Assembly (NCBI GenBank): GCA_024364735.1
Contig: JAGFNQ010005245.1
Coordinates: forward strand, 222,646 to 286,645
From: Boesenbergia rotunda
Lineage: Eukaryota > Streptophyta > Magnoliopsida > Zingiberales > Zingiberaceae
Reading direction: 5' to 3'
Length of the DNA: 64,000 nt
In this document: one piece after another, positions 1 to 12,388 of the stretch
How the letters are laid out: every line of letters starts with the position of its first letter
How positions within the stretch are numbered: position 1 is the stretch's first letter
Program-made: the position numbers and the translations under genes
Notes under the pieces: generated by a model
Database searches by the model: none
What the model was told of the DNA's origin: nothing
The model's input: only the letters and a program-made list of their open reading frames with translations

Positions 1-310
1 CCTGATCGGTCGGATGACCGATCAGACGCGCTCCTGATCGGTCGGGTGACCGATCAGGATACGAACAGTAGGGTCCGGAGAGAAACCTCTGAGCTCCCTG
101 ATCGGTCTGTGGACCGATCCCCATAGGGTGCCAGATCGGTCCGGGGACCGATCCAGGCTGGCTCAGAATCCTTGGTCAAAAGATTCGGAGAGTCACTGCT
201 GCCTCTCTGATCGGTCTGTGGACCGATCACCAGGAAGGGCCAGATCGATCCAGAGACCGATCAGCCTATCCTGATCGGTCCGGTGACCGATCAGGGTTCC
301 TGATACACCC
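1..310 (-). repeat. GATCGGTC/GACCGATC palindrome array 3' of pol
   Basis: About nine inverted units of the form TGATCGGTC, 2-5 nt, GACCGATCA lie here. A similar array follows pol in the second family-A copy (28250-28660), where it precedes the leader of the env-like ORF. It is therefore internal to the element and not its LTR. No CTGCATCAACA terminus, which marks this family's LTR edge, is present in 1-828. Bases 311-828 between the array and the pol stop hold no coding sequence I can support. Confidence 0.8.
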
Positions 311-828
311 TGATACGAACTGAAATGTTCAGTTTCAGAATTTCTGAAACTTTCCAACGAGATCTGATGAAGTTTATCGAACTTGGACATGATCTCATGA
401 CTAAATTGATCCCTGAACAAGAATCAAAGTCCTTATAGGTTCAACAATCACTTTGATCCATCTAAATGGAGTCAAACTCAATCAACAAACATCAAGCAAT
501 TACTATTAAGTTTGAACAAATCCAATGTTCCAATCAAGTTTCCTTGATTGGAATGTCCAAGTATGATTAAGGAGCCATATACACATATGTTATGCAATGG
601 TTTTCCCCATACTTGGTCACCACCGTGATTATTATCTCGTCAACTTAATTTCTCAAGGGATGCAATGACATTTTGAGAAATTTAATTGATCCTAACATCT
701 CACCCCATATCTAGCAAACAAAAATATTTTGTTAAACCTTATAGTATGTGTGAGATGTCCCCAAAGTTACCCAATTGTTCCCCAACAATTTGAAATAATC
801 ATGAAGGGTTTTGAATGCAATTTGAAAA

Positions 829-3190
829 TCATGAAGCGCGACACATTCCCAATTCCCGTCTTAGGAAACTAAATTCATTTTCGGGAAGTGGTTTAGTGAA
901 AATGTCAGCTAGGTTTGACTTGGACTCTACATGAGAGAGTATGATGTTCCCCCTAGCTACATGATCCCTAATGAAGTGGTGTCTTACTTCAATATGTTTG
1001 GTCCTAGAATGATGGACTGGATTCTTAGTTAAGTTAATTGTGCTTATGTTATCACATAACACTTGCACACCCTTGTAACTCAATCCATAGTCCTCTAAAG
1101 TCTGTATCATCCACAACAATTGTGATACACTCTCTCCCATGGCGATATATTCTGCCTCGGTCGTGGAGAGAGCAACACAATGTTGCTTCCGACTTGACCA
1201 ACTTACTAAGGAAGAACCTAAGAATTGGCAACCCCCACTTGTGCTTTTCCGGTCCAACTTACATCCAGCGTAGTCGGAATCCGTATAGCCAATCAAATCA
1301 AAAGATTCGGTACGGGGATACCAAAGACCTACACCAATTATACCCTTGAGGTATCTCAAGATTCGCTTAACAGCAATTAAATGAGATTCCTTGACACAAA
1401 CTTGATACCTAGCACACATGCCCACAGCAAATAGGATATCCGGTCGACTAGCTGTGACGTATAGCAAACTACCTATCATGCTTCGATATTGAGTTAGATC
1501 AACGGGTTTACCACTCTCATCATTATCTAATCTTGTGTTTGTGGCCATGGGAGTGGTTACCTCTTTTGAATCACTCGTATTGAATTTTCGAAGCATTTCT
1601 TGTGTATACTTTGATTGGTGCACATGGATACCATCTCGGGTTTGCTTGATTTCAAGTCTAAGGAAGAAAGTCAACTCTCCCACTAGACTCATTTCAAACT
1701 CACTCTCCATGTGTCCAATGAACTCATTTAAATAGCCCTTATTGTTTGAGCCACAAATTATGTCATCGACATATACTTGAGCTACAAATATATTGTCACT
1801 ATCTCTTCATAGAAATAGTGTAGGGTCTATTTGACCTCTAACGAAGCCCTTTTCAATCAAGAATGTCGACAACCGCTCATACCAAGCCCGGGGTGCTTGT
1901 TTAAGGCCATAAAGTGCCTTTTTGAGCTTGAACACGTGGTTTGGAAATTCGATACTCTCAAACCCCGGAGGTTGTTCGACATAGACCTCTTCTTTAATCA
2001 AACCATTTAGAAAGGCCGATTTGAAGTCCATTTGAACTAATTTGAAGCCACGATGTGCTGCAAATGCAAGCATCAATCGGATGGACTCTAATCGTGCCAC
2101 AGGAGCATAGGTCTCATCATAATCAAGGCCTTCAACTTGACTGTAGCCCTTGGCTACCAAGCGTGCCTTGTTTCTAATGATTTCTCCCTTATGGTTCAGT
2201 TTATTCTTGAAGACCCATTTGGTTCCAATAATGGTGGTCTTCTTAGGTCTAGGGACTAAGTCCCAAACTTGACTCCTCTCAAATTGACCTAGTTCATCTT
2301 GCATTGCGATAATCCAATCGGGATCATTTAATGCTTCATCAATTTTTCTAGGTTCAACTTCGGAAATTAGAGCAACTTCATTAGCCTCATTCCGGAAGAA
2401 TGATCTAGTTCTAACCCCTTGATGGATGTCTCCAACAATTTGGTCTTGGGGATGACTAGAGGCTAATCTAGTTTGCCTTGGTGTTGGTGGTGCTTCTAGA
2501 ACGGGTTCACCAGACACAGGTTCAACCTCAGGATCCGGCTGATCAATGGGTTGTCTAGGTTCACCGTCATCAGACTCATTACCATCAACAACACTTGGAG
2601 TTTCATTCAAACTAAGTCTCCTTAGTTCGAGTTGAACTCCTTCTACATTTTCTGATTGGTCAATTAATTTTGGAACTTCCTCAAAGACCACATCAGAAGA
2701 CTCTTCAACTAATCTAGACTTCTTGTTGTAGACTCGGTAGGCTTTGCTAACGAGGGAGTACCCGATTAGTATCCCTTCATCAGCCTTTGCCGTGAACTTT
2801 CCAAGGTGATCCTTGGTGTTTAGGATGAACACCTTACAGCCAAACACCCTAAGGTGTTTAACCGTAGGTGGTTTCCCAAACCAAAGTTCATGGGGAGTCT
2901 TTCCTAAAAACCTATGGATCAGGACTCGGTTTTGCACATAGCAAGCTGTATTTACAGCTTCGGCCCACAAGTAACTCGGGAGTGAGTACTCATTGAGCAT
3001 GCTTCGTGCAGCCTCTTGAAGTACACGGTTCTTCCTCTCTACAATACCATTTTGTTGTGGTGTTCTAGGAGTAGAGAACTCATGTCTATAACATCTATCT
3101 TGACAAAATTCTAAAAACCTTTGGTTTTGAAATTCACCTCCATGATCACTTCTAGTTGTCTTAATGGTTAATGATTTTTCATTTTCAACT
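829..3190 (-). pseudogene. pol, second part: integrase C-terminal half, reverse transcriptase, RNase H
   Basis: One minus frame runs from the integrase core (TTRSDHGGEF and PQQNGIVERKNR carry the second Asp and the Glu of DDE) through a proline-rich linker to RT. RT shows the start motif WVFKNKLNHKGE, then MDFKSAFLNG and YVDD at 1762-1773. RNase H follows (YTDSDYAGC, STTEAEYIA, ADIFTKPLPE). An in-frame TGA at 1807-1809 splits RT just before YVDD. Where the second copy has an Arg codon, this copy has the stop. The upstream integrase part lies in another frame, apparently after a 1-nt deletion near 3185. The product would act in the retrotransposon particle on element RNA and cDNA. Confidence 0.9.
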
Positions 3191-4055
3191 CTTCTAAAAT
3201 AGAAATGAAAGTATCTAAGGTTTGGTCCTTATATTTCAAAAAGTAGGTCCATGTATATCTAGTGAAATCATCAATAATCACAAAGCAATACCTACTTCCA
3301 TTCAATGATATGATAGTACTACAATCAAATAGATCCATGTGAAGTAAATCTAAAGCATTGGAAGTACTTACAGTGCTTTTACCTTTATGTGCAGATTTTA
3401 TTTGCTTACCCATTTGACATGCATCACAAAGTCTATCTTTTTCATACTTGATGCTTGGTAAGCCTCGGACTAGTCCCTTGTTGGCCAACTTCCAGATGTT
3501 CTTCATGTTAACATGTGCTAGCCTCCGGTGCCAAAGGGTGGACTCTTCTTCTTTTGACATGAGACACTTAGCAAAAGCATTAGTAGCACTTTTAAATGAA
3601 ACTTGATAAATATTGTCTACTCTTGCTCCTACTAGTACTGTGTCCAAGGTGTCATTTTGTCTAACTAGACATTGACTTGGTTGGAAGTCAATTGTGTAAC
3701 CCATGTCACACAATTGACTGACACTTAGGAGATTAAATTTCATCCCCTTGACTAGAAGGACATTTGAGATTCTAAGACATTCGGATATTTGAATGTCTCC
3801 TATTCTTATGACCTTAAGGCTACCATTGTTACCAAATGATACATTACCTCTACTTTTCTTGTGAAGTATGGTAAACAGTTATCTATCCCCGGTCATGTGT
3901 TTGGAGCATCCACTATCAACGAACCAAGTTGATAGATGCTCCCCCTCAATCATAACCTACACAATTCGAAAAATAGAAGTTTTAGGTACCCAAACCTTGG
4001 GACCTAAAGCATCAACTAAACATGACTTAGGCACCCATGCCTTGATAACTTTCTT
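3168..4055 (-). pseudogene. pol, first part: aspartic protease and integrase N-terminal domain
   Basis: The protease is recognisable by FVDSGCSKHMTGD, with the catalytic DSG codons at 3909-3917. It is followed by the GAG-pre-integrase zinc-binding region (LWHRRLAHVN, then CDACQMGK: His, His, Cys, Cys) and the first catalytic Asp of integrase in LLHMDLFDCS. Two in-frame stops flank the protease motif, and the reading frame is lost at about 3185, so no complete polyprotein can be made. In an active element protease matures Gag-Pol and integrase inserts the cDNA. Confidence 0.85.
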
Positions 4056-5669
4056 TTAAGTCTTGGGTATCCTAGATTGTCTCATGTCAGTCCTAGACAT
4101 GAGAGACAAAAATGAGGGTTCTTTAGGATGGTAACTAATACCGGCCCTATTGTAAACCACTCTTTGGCCATTTAGGATCATATCTAGGGTCTTAGAGCTA
4201 TTTGAGAATTTCCCAAGAATATTCTTGAGCTTCTCAACTTCACTCTTCAATGATTGGTTTTCCTCTACTAACAAGTTATCATGCAAATCACTTACTTCCC
4301 CAACCTTAGAGGATTTCAAATTTACGATCTCATGTTTCAAAGATTTAATTTCATCTTCTAGTAATTCAACATGCAAGTAATCAATGTTATCATCCCTAGA
4401 TGCCTTCAATTGATCAATTTCTAATTGCAATGCTTTAACCTTATTTTTGGATTTCTTAAGCATACTAGTTAAACATGCAATTGCTCTATAATATTTTTCA
4501 AGCTCGGGAGAAGTTACCTCTTCATCATCCGGAAATGATGAAGCCGCGTTTGAGGAGCTTGAAGATTCGTCACTGCTCTCCTCTCCAAGAGCCATGAGAG
4601 CCACTTGCCTTGTACTCTTCTCCTCCTTCTCTTCATCGGATGAGCTAGAGGATGACTCATCCCAAGAGGCCTTCAAGGCTTTCTTCTTCTTCTTGAATTT
4701 CTCTTCTTTTCATTTGGATTTCTCCTTCTTCTTCTTAAGCTTTGGACATTCATTCTTGAAATGCCCTTTCCTACCACACTCAAAGCAAGATGCATTATTC
4801 TTATCAAGTTTGGATTCACTAGTGTTACCTCTACTCTTGAAGCGTCTATCCCTTTGCATCATTCTTCGCACAAAGTTTGCCATTTCGGATGAAGATGAGT
4901 CACTACCACCTTCTTCATAATAGGACTCGGATTCGGAAGAGGATGAAGATGAAGAGACCTCCTTCTCCTTCTTCTTCTCCTTCTTCTTCTTAGTGGCTCG
5001 GTCCCCTGCAACTAAGGCAATCTCCTTCTCCTTGGGGCCTTTATTAGCCATTTCATGCAATTCCATCTCACAAAATAAGTCATCTAACTTAACAATAGAT
5101 AGATCCTTGGATACTTTGTAGGCATCCACCATGGATGACCACAAAGCATTCCTTGGAAATGCTTTCAAGACATACCTCACAAGGTCGCGGTTCTCGACCT
5201 TTTCATCAATTGAATGAAGTCCATTGAGGACTTCCTTGAACCGGCTATGGAGCTCACTTACCGACTCATTCTCCTTCATGGAGAGATTTTGGAGTTGATT
5301 GAGGAACAAGTCCCTCTTGGCAATTCTAGAGTCTCGGGTGCCCTCGTGAAGCTCGATGAGTTTGTTCCACAAGTCCTTCGCACTTGTGAAAGGACCAACT
5401 TTGATGAGTTGATCTTTGTTCATTCCACACTGTAGAGTGACAACCGCCTTCGCGTCGGCTTCACTCTTCCGCGTTTGTTCGGCAGTCCACCTCCATGACT
5501 CAAGTTCTTTTCCTTCATCATCTTTAGGAGGGGTGAATCCTTCCTTCACCGCGAACCAAATATGGATATCCATCTTCAAATAGTATTCCATCTTTGATCT
5601 CCAATATTGGAAGTCAGCGCCATCAAAGAATGGAGGTCGAGTGGTTGAGAAGCCTTCTCTCAAAGCCAT
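4056..5669 (-). pseudogene. gag polyprotein (UBN2-type capsid, one zinc knuckle, long acidic/coiled C-terminus)
   Basis: The ATG at 5669 lies about 45 nt past the primer site. The first ~200 residues are a UBN2/DUF4219-type retrotransposon capsid (FQYWRSKMEYYL, then LWNKLIELHEGT). A Lys/Ser/Glu-rich stretch and a CX2CX4HX4C knuckle (CFECGRKGHFKNEC) follow. A TGA at 4710-4712 interrupts the frame. The same frame then continues as a Ser/Glu-rich and coiled-coil tail ending in a module (SKTLDMILNGQR) that matches the tail of the gag-only elements at 39246 and 45612. Long tails of this kind are usual in Sirevirus Gag. Confidence 0.87.
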
Positions 5670-5713
5670 CTTGTTGATAACTCTTGGATGTTAAGCCGTA
5701 AACAGAGCCCCAA

Positions 5714-5725
5714 GCTCTGATACCA
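5714..5725 (-). other. primer binding site, initiator tRNA-Met type
   Basis: On the minus strand TGGTATCAGAGC lies two bases inside the LTR end. This is the complement of the 3' end of plant tRNA-iMet and would prime minus-strand cDNA. It fixes the LTR/internal boundary at 5727/5728. Confidence 0.9.
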
Positions 5726-6768
5726 CTTGTTGGTGACGAGATGGCTAGAGGGGGGGGGTGAATATAGCCAACACTTTTTCTTTGAGAACTTAGCAAGTTT
5801 TCTGCACTTAACTTATCAGTAGCACAGCGGAAGAAACAAAGGAAAAACAAAGCAGTGCAGTAAACTAAAACAGAGATGAAAACTAACAACGACAGCTATC
5901 AAGAACGCTAACAAGAGGGTTTACAAGGTTCGGGGATAACTTGCCCCTACTCCTTGGCGTGCCCTTAAGGTGGGCGATCCCTTGATCGTCGGCAGATCAA
6001 GCCCCGGTGATCACCGGATATAAAGCAACCTCCTTCTGGGTGGAGAAACCTCTCCACAGCGTTTCAATCACAGATAAATGTTTAAGCTCAATGAAACAAC
6101 AAGAAGGATCTTACTCAAGCACTCAGCAAGGACAAGAACACAGTAAGCTTCCCTGAGCTCCACCTAGTGGCGATCTCACGCAAGAACCCTTCTTCGTGTC
6201 TTCCCACTGTCGGACTCCAAGCTCCTTGTTCCCTCCTTCAAGGCTCAAGTAAAGGATGATTGCTTCTCGATCGCTTGCTCAGAATGATGGAAACTTCAGG
6301 AACACAGCAAGCTTGATGTGGAGAACTCAAAGCACAGGAACTCAAGAACACAAGCTGTAAACTTTCGAACACTTCACTGCTTCACAGAAGTTGTCTCCCG
6401 TTCCTTGTGTTTCTCCACTAAGCATCAAGTGACCTCATCTCCAGCAGCCTCCAGCTGCCTCACTGCCAACGCCAGCTACACTGAACCCTTACTGAACTTC
6501 CTGAGCTCCCTCAGCCAAGCTTCAGTCAGCGGCTTCAGTCCTGCAGCTCCAGCCATTGCAACCTGAGTTGAGAAATGGACAAACCTGCTCCAAGGAAAGC
6601 CCCCTTTGACTTCTCCTTGAGTGTTTGAATCCTCCCCTGTCACCTGCAGCTTAATCAGACTGTTAGAGCAGTATATCACACAGTGAATCAAATATCAGAG
6701 GTAAGTGGCAGCAAATATCAGATGTTCAGACGCGATTAGAGCGTCTGACAGTGCAATTTGAATTAAAG

Positions 6769-7432
6769 TGATCGGTCACCGGACCGATCAGAGAGCCTCC
6801 TGATCGGTCACCAGACCGATCAGGCTGGTTCCAGACCGATCAGGCTCCGTCCTGATCGATCCCCAACGCTCAATCAGAAATCGCGATTTCTTTGAGATTC
6901 TCCTGGACCGATCACCAGACCGATCCCAAGTCGTGGATCGTTCACCGGACCGATCCACCCTTATATCAAGCGATTTTTGAGTTTCGCAAGCTAAGCCTTC
7001 TGATCGGTCAACTGACCGATCAGAGTGTCACCTGATCGGTCAACAGTCCGATCAGGTTATCACCAGACCGATCAGGAACCGTCCTGATCGATCCTAGTGA
7101 GAAGCCCGCGAAGCTGGATCGTTCACCAGAACGATCTGCACAGTGATCCTGATCGGTCATCAGACCGATCAGGAGTAGTTCAGCAAGGGAACTCAACCTC
7201 ACTGCTCACTCCCTGATCGGTCACCAGACCGATCAGGAGCCAGTCAATGGGTGAAACACATACTCTCTGATCGGTCACCAGATCGATCAGGAGCAGTACA
7301 GTAGGTTCCCAACCTCACTGTGTGCTCCCTGATCGGTCACCCGACCGATCAGTCATCGCTGGATCAGTCACCAGACCGATCCACGAAGGAGCAGCGTGCC
7401 AGAATCCCTGATCGATCACCAGACTGATCCAG
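6769..7432 (-). repeat. GATCGGTC palindrome array in LTR
   Basis: Roughly a dozen units of the form CTGATCGGTC-ACCA-GACCGATCAG lie within 660 bp, separated by short unique spacers. Some units have GGATCGGTC paired with GACCGATCC instead, so both arms change together. Confidence 0.85.
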
Positions 7433-7440
7433 GGACTCAA

Positions 7441-7800
7441 ACTCAGCCCTCCAAGCTAAGTTTCCATCCACCTTAGCCCTCTAAGCTAAGGATTTTCCAT
7501 TTAACTCTCCAAGTTGGGAATTTGCACCTAACCCTCCAAGTTAGGACTTTTCACCTAGCCCTCCAAGCTAGGTACCTGACCCTCCAAGCCAGGACTTTTT
7601 CACCTAATTCTCCAGGATGAGAATTTGCACCTAACCCTCCAAGTTAGGACTTTTCACCTAGCCCTCCAAGCTAGGACTTTTCACCCAACCCTTCCGAATT
7701 AGGACTTTTCCAACACTTAGCCCTCCAAGCTAGGATTTTTCACACCTAACCCTCCAGGTTAGAGTTTCTCCAACACCTAGCCCTTCAGGCTAGGATCCTC
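7441..7800 (-). repeat. CTAGC-TTGGAGG-GCTAG mini-hairpin tandem array
   Basis: About fifteen ~20-26 bp units read on the plus strand as CTAGCCCTCCAAGCTAG or CTAACCCTCCAAGTTAG, joined by GACTTTTCAC-type spacers. Each is a 5-6 bp stem with a 7-nt loop. Confidence 0.85.
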
Positions 7801-7912
7801 CATATCATGCCTAATCCTCGATCAGGACTTAATCATAATCATCATAATCATCAACCTAAACTAAAATCGTTGTCAACACCAAAACATCAATCAGGGTCAG
7901 ACTGCATCAACA

Positions 7913-10640
7913 CTAACCACTAGCAATGATTTTCTCGTGTCTTGCCACTTGACACATAACAATACATCTTGTAGCAATTATAACATATTTAGATTATCTT
8001 TTTTTATCTCTTATCTTTATTTCTTTATTTTTTTCTTTATATCTAATTATCTTTTTTTTCACATTTATATTTTATTTTAATTTCTATTATATTTATTTCT
8101 TATATTTTTAATCTATAAACTCTATTTATTTATTTATATTTCACACTTTCTTTATTTTTAATTATTTATGGATTTCTATATTTTATATTTATATTTTTTT
8201 ATCTTTTTATATATTTGCTTTATCTTTATCTTTTTTATATTTATTATTTTATTATTTATTAATATTTTATATATTTTTTACTTATATTATTTATTTTAAT
8301 TTATTCTTTATTCTTATGTTTATTTAAATCTCTATTTTTTTATATTTTACTATATTTAGTTTACTTTATCTTTTTTTTTAAAATTTTATATCTTCATATG
8401 TTGAAAAAACTAACAGGGCCAGATATACCAAAATTATTATATTTTATATATCTTTTTTTTTATTTTGTTTATATTTTTCTAAATTTTATATTTTCACGCT
8501 CAAAGAGGGTCTGAAGTAATATTTCAGACCCTCTTTGAGCCTGAAATGAATTCTAATCGATTTTTAATAATTTTTTCGATGTTATCTAATCTATCTTAAT
8601 TTACATATATAAATTTTATTTTAATTTCTATTTTATATATTTCTAATATATACAATTCTACAAATCCTATTTCTTTTTTTATATATTTTTTATTTTATTT
8701 TATTTATATTTTTCGATAGTTTACATTTTCTATTTATATCCTTATTTGAAATATTTATAATCATTTTGAAAATAAATGATTTTGATTTTGAATATCAGAG
8801 GGTTTGACATTCTCGGATAGAAGTTTGATATTCTCGGATTGCAGGTCCACGTTGGATTTGATATTCTAGGATTTTAGGGCCAACATGACGTGATATTTAT
8901 TCCATTTTAAAAATATTTTTTTAAATATATAATTATCATTTATTATTTATTTATTTATAAGATAATCTTTTAATTATTTCTTAATCTTTTCATAATCGTA
9001 GTAAAATATAATAAAAGGTTTAGGATGAGTCGAGATGTATAAGACAGGAAGAGATATATAGTATGAGAATAAATGAGAATATCTACATCCGAACCATAAT
9101 TTATTATTTTAAAATCAAATTATGAAAAAGGTGGTTTAGAATTTTCGAAAAGTAAACTATGAAAAAGAGTTATTGGCGAGAGGGGTATAAAAGGAATGAA
9201 TTGATTTTACATACGCCCTTTGGTAAAGAACAAACCATAGGACGTTTGTTTTTGATGAATATGAATTCTCACGTATATCTTTTGATAAAATGCCGAATTT
9301 AAATCCTCAATGGATTAGATAATTATATAAATATGATAAATTTATATTCTAATAATTATGAAATAATAATTATTTTAATGAACAGGTTAATTATATATTA
9401 GTATTTATTACAATGTAAATATTATGGAAGAGATAAGTCAATCCTATCAATTTAAGGTATAAGTTTAAAATCCGTATGTCAAAAAATTAAAATCAAATTA
9501 TCAAAAAGTTAAAACTGAGACGGCTTTATAATTTTGAAGGGCTAATATTATTCAATTCTATAAAACAACATATATTGAATTCGAATGTCTAATAAAATTA
9601 TATAATCATTTGTACAAATATAAATTAGAAAATCAAATAGATCATCTTATGAAAAGGTATACGACTAATATTGATCAGGAATGTTCTTTAAAAACGTCCT
9701 TTGATCTATTTTTCTTTTTTTTTATATTCAAATATATTTTTTATTGTAATATTCAAATGAAACAAAGAATAAATTAACCAGAGAATAATTTTTTTCTTCT
9801 TGGTTGCCATATTTGACGGGAGTGTTAGATGATGAATTGGGTTTGATCACTTCCAATAAATTCAATCGCCATATTTTAATTCCAATATAAATATTTAATA
9901 AATGTAGATTTAATACTCATATGATAAAATTTATCAGTTCTGATCATATGATCAATGATATTTTGATTTAAGAATTTTAATTTTATTTTAATAATATTTT
10001 AGTAAAATTAATATTTTAGGAAAAAAGGTCAAATAGATACAAAATACTATTTTGACTAAAGTGGATGGCGTAGAAAAACTAGAGATATTAAATTAGTGCA
10101 TGAAGATTACAGAATGTCAAAATAATGTTAACAATGAGAGATATTAGATACAAGCCACTGCTTTTGACCAAAGTGGACGATATAGAAAAATTCGAGATGT
10201 AAATAGCTAAATAATGAATTGAATTTTGGAACGCGTAAACGGTTGAAGAATGTAAACGTGTCAAAATGGACCCATATGGTCAAATAAGGCTTAGGTTTAG
10301 TTGGCCTGGGTTTCATATGGGCTTTCAGAGTAGTGTACCCGACTTGTATAGAGTTGTGTGAAGGTTCACATCCTTATAAAGATAATTATGAATAATATCT
10401 GACCTAGTCAGCATATGTAAATAGTTTTAAAATTTTTTAAGGGACGTTTGGTACATTTATTTTTCATTTTTATTTTCCATAGAAAATATGATTTTTTTGA
10501 AAAATGTATTTAATTTGTATTTTTTAACTTTGTTTTCTAGAAAAAGATATAACATTTTCTGAAAAACTAGAGAATGAAATAAAATCATTCTTCAGAAAAT
10601 AATAAAATACGATTTTTTGAAAAATAAAAAAAATGAAGCA
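7913..10640. other. AT-rich non-coding stretch
   Basis: This is very AT-rich DNA with long T-rich runs (7985-8480, 8580-8760). I see no coding signal beyond chance ORFs on either strand. It holds the 8498-8540 hairpin and two diverged ~111-bp-spaced copies of a segment containing AGATACAA and TTTTGAC-AAAGTGGA (starting 10035 and 10146). It may be host DNA or eroded elements. Confidence 0.5.
8498..8540. repeat. perfect 18-bp inverted repeat (hairpin)
   Basis: The left arm GCTCAAAGAGGGTCTGAA (8498-8515) and right arm TTCAGACCCTCTTTGAGC (8523-8540) are exact reverse complements around a 7-nt loop. Arm composition differs sharply from the surrounding AT-rich DNA. It could be a miniature inverted-repeat remnant or a small foldback element. 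Confidence 0.9.
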
Positions 10641-10739
10641 AATCAAACGCCGCCAATCTCTCTCCTACATGTAATACATGCAAAAATGATTCTCTTTCCT
10701 ATATGCAAAGCTACTTCTCTCTCTTGCATGTAAATAAAA

Positions 10740-11160
10740 AAAAATCAGAGTTGATTTGAACCACTTGTGGAGCTGATTTGAAAAGTAGAGATGGTTTTTC
10801 AAGCTAACTCTAGTTGTGGAGCTGGTTTTTTGGTGGAGCTGAAAAAAAATCAGCTCCATTGATGGAGCTGATTTTCAAATAAACTTTACTTGGGAGTTGG
10901 TTTGGTGTTGATTTTCAAACCAGCACCATCAAGTAAGCATTCTCTCTGCATGTACTATGATTTTTCTATCTCCTTCATGGGCTTGGTTCGAGAAAATCAA
11001 CTCTAGAAGTGGAGTTGGTTTGAGAAAATCAAATCAACTTCACTTAGTGGAGCAATTTTTTTTCGACTCCACATGGTGGAGCTGATTTGAGAAAATCAGC
11101 TCTATAAATGGAGCTGATCAAATCAGTCAGAATCATCTTCAACCTGAAGTTGTTTCTGTA
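10740..11160. repeat. dispersed GGAGCTGATTT repeat patch with local foldbacks
   Basis: The word GGAGCTGA(TTT) and its complement TCAGCTCC recur about ten times in both orientations. They form small hairpins such as TGGAGCTGA ... TCAGCTCCA at 10834-10858. No coding potential is apparent. Confidence 0.7.
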
Positions 11161-11170
11161 ATATCAGATT

Positions 11171-12262
11171 CACCTTGAAGCTGTTTCAAAAAGACAAGCT
11201 CTAAGGGGCGTGCCACTTGGCATGCGGTCATAGATTCACGTGTGTGTGTGTTGGGGGGGGGGGACGTGTCATAACTAGAGTTGAAAGCCATAATTAGAAT
11301 CTAGACATCCACCCCTTCCATCCCATGCTAAATTTTTTGAAATCCAAGGCCCCTAGGTTAATTAATGAGTTTCGATTAAAGCCTATTGATGGACCCAGTG
11401 GACCTCAATTGGACCTATTTCAGGTCCAGTAATTTCAGTTGGCTCAGGGAAGTTGAATTATAGTCTCAAATATTGTTTCGACCGCTTACAAGAGTAATTC
11501 CAAAAGATTAAAACCTTTATGTCAATAGTGGAACCTGGAGCTGTTTCTGCAATACCAGCTCCACCTTGAAGTTGTTTCTATAAGACCAGCTCCAAGGGGT
11601 GTGTCACTTGGCAAGCGATCATAGATTCATGTGGGGGTGTCATAATTAGAGTTAGAGGACATAATTAGAATCTAGATACTAACCTTTTCTATTCCATGCC
11701 AAAATTTTTGAAATCTAAGGCCCCTAGGTCAATCAATAGGTTTCGGTCAAAACCCATTGATGAACCTAGTGGACTCCTATCAAACTTATTTTAGGTTTAG
11801 TGGTTTCACTTGGCTCTGGGCAGTCAAATTATTATCTCAATTATTGTTTTGACCACTTACAAGAGTAGTTCCAAATGATTGAAATTTTTATGTCAATAGT
11901 CGAGCTGGTATTGCAGAAACAACATCAACCTGGAGTTGTTTCTGCAATACCAGCTCCACTTTGAAGTTGTTTTTGCAAGACCAGCTCCAAGGGGTGTGCT
12001 ACTTGGAACGTGACTATAAATTCATGTTAGAGTGTCATATCTAGAGTTAGAGGCCATAATTAGAATCTAGACACCCATCTCTTCCATCCCATGTTAAAAT
12101 TTTTGAAATCCAAGACCTCTAAGTCAATCAATGGGTGATTGACTTAGTGGATCCTGATCGAACCCATTTGAGGTCTAGTGGTTTCATTTGGCTTAGGGCA
12201 ATCAAATTATGACCTCAATTACTATTTCGATCTCTTACTAGAGTAGTTCTAAAAGATCGAAA
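11171..12262. repeat. tandem repeat, ~393-bp unit, three copies
   Basis: The landmark CACCTTGAAG (CACTTTGAAG in copy 3) starts at 11171, 11562 and 11957, giving periods of 391 and 395 bp. Each copy carries CTTGG, a TTCATGT-type segment, AATTAGAATCTAGA and a segment ending in AAGAGTA-TTC. Copies have clearly diverged. The array ends where a retrotransposon LTR fragment begins. Copy 1 holds an 11-G run at 11253-11263. Confidence 0.85.
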
Positions 12263-12266
12263 CTTT

Positions 12267-12388
12267 TGATAGATCGAATAGGCGTGCTAGAGGGGGGGGG
12301 GTGAATAGCACTTTTTCGTTGACGTCTCTACAAGGTTGTTAGCGCAGCGGAAACAATAATATGCAAAATGTTAGTGATATGAGAGAAG
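12267..12388 (-). repeat. fragment of a Sirevirus-type LTR 3' end, minus strand
   Basis: Read on the minus strand it ends in CGATCTATCA and carries GCTATTCA followed by a 10-C run and TCTAGC, plus CCGCTGCGCTAACAA. The same block lies just before the LTR end at 39090-39171 and 45480-45541. It is cut by the start of another LTR at 12389, and the remainder of this LTR is not found in the window. Confidence 0.7.

Larger units (their letters stand above)
1..7912 (-). mobile_element. Sirevirus-type Ty1/copia retrotransposon, family A, copy 1 (3' end outside window)
   Basis: Read on the minus strand the order is 5' LTR (7912-5728), primer site, gag, protease, integrase, RT, RNase H, then a block of GATCGGTC palindromes at the window edge. 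Integrase before RT is the Ty1/copia order. The Sirevirus call rests on the second copy at 25466-33174, which shows an env-like third ORF and multiple polypurine tracts in the part missing here, and on the palindrome-rich LTR. Several in-frame stops and frameshifts make this copy inactive. The 3' LTR and ORF3 should lie left of base 1. The 5-bp flank beyond the LTR is CTAAC, and its partner cannot be checked. Confidence 0.85.
5728..7912 (-). repeat. 5' LTR of family-A Sirevirus copy 1 (2185 bp)
   Basis: Its termini on the minus strand are TGTTGATGCAG (7912) and CACCAACA (5728), matching the LTRs at 31069-33174 and 51874-54077. From its 5' end it holds a CTAGC/GCTAG mini-hairpin array (about 7800-7441), a GATCGGTC palindrome array (about 7432-6769), a unique U3/R stretch and the conserved TTCACCCCCCCC-TCTAG block near the 3' end (about 5745-5765). 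No ORF of interest was seen inside. Confidence 0.9.

Noticed and set aside
8490..8560. Helitron 3' end
   Set aside because: The hairpin arms are long and perfect, but no CTRR terminus at the right distance and no matching 5' TC end were seen.
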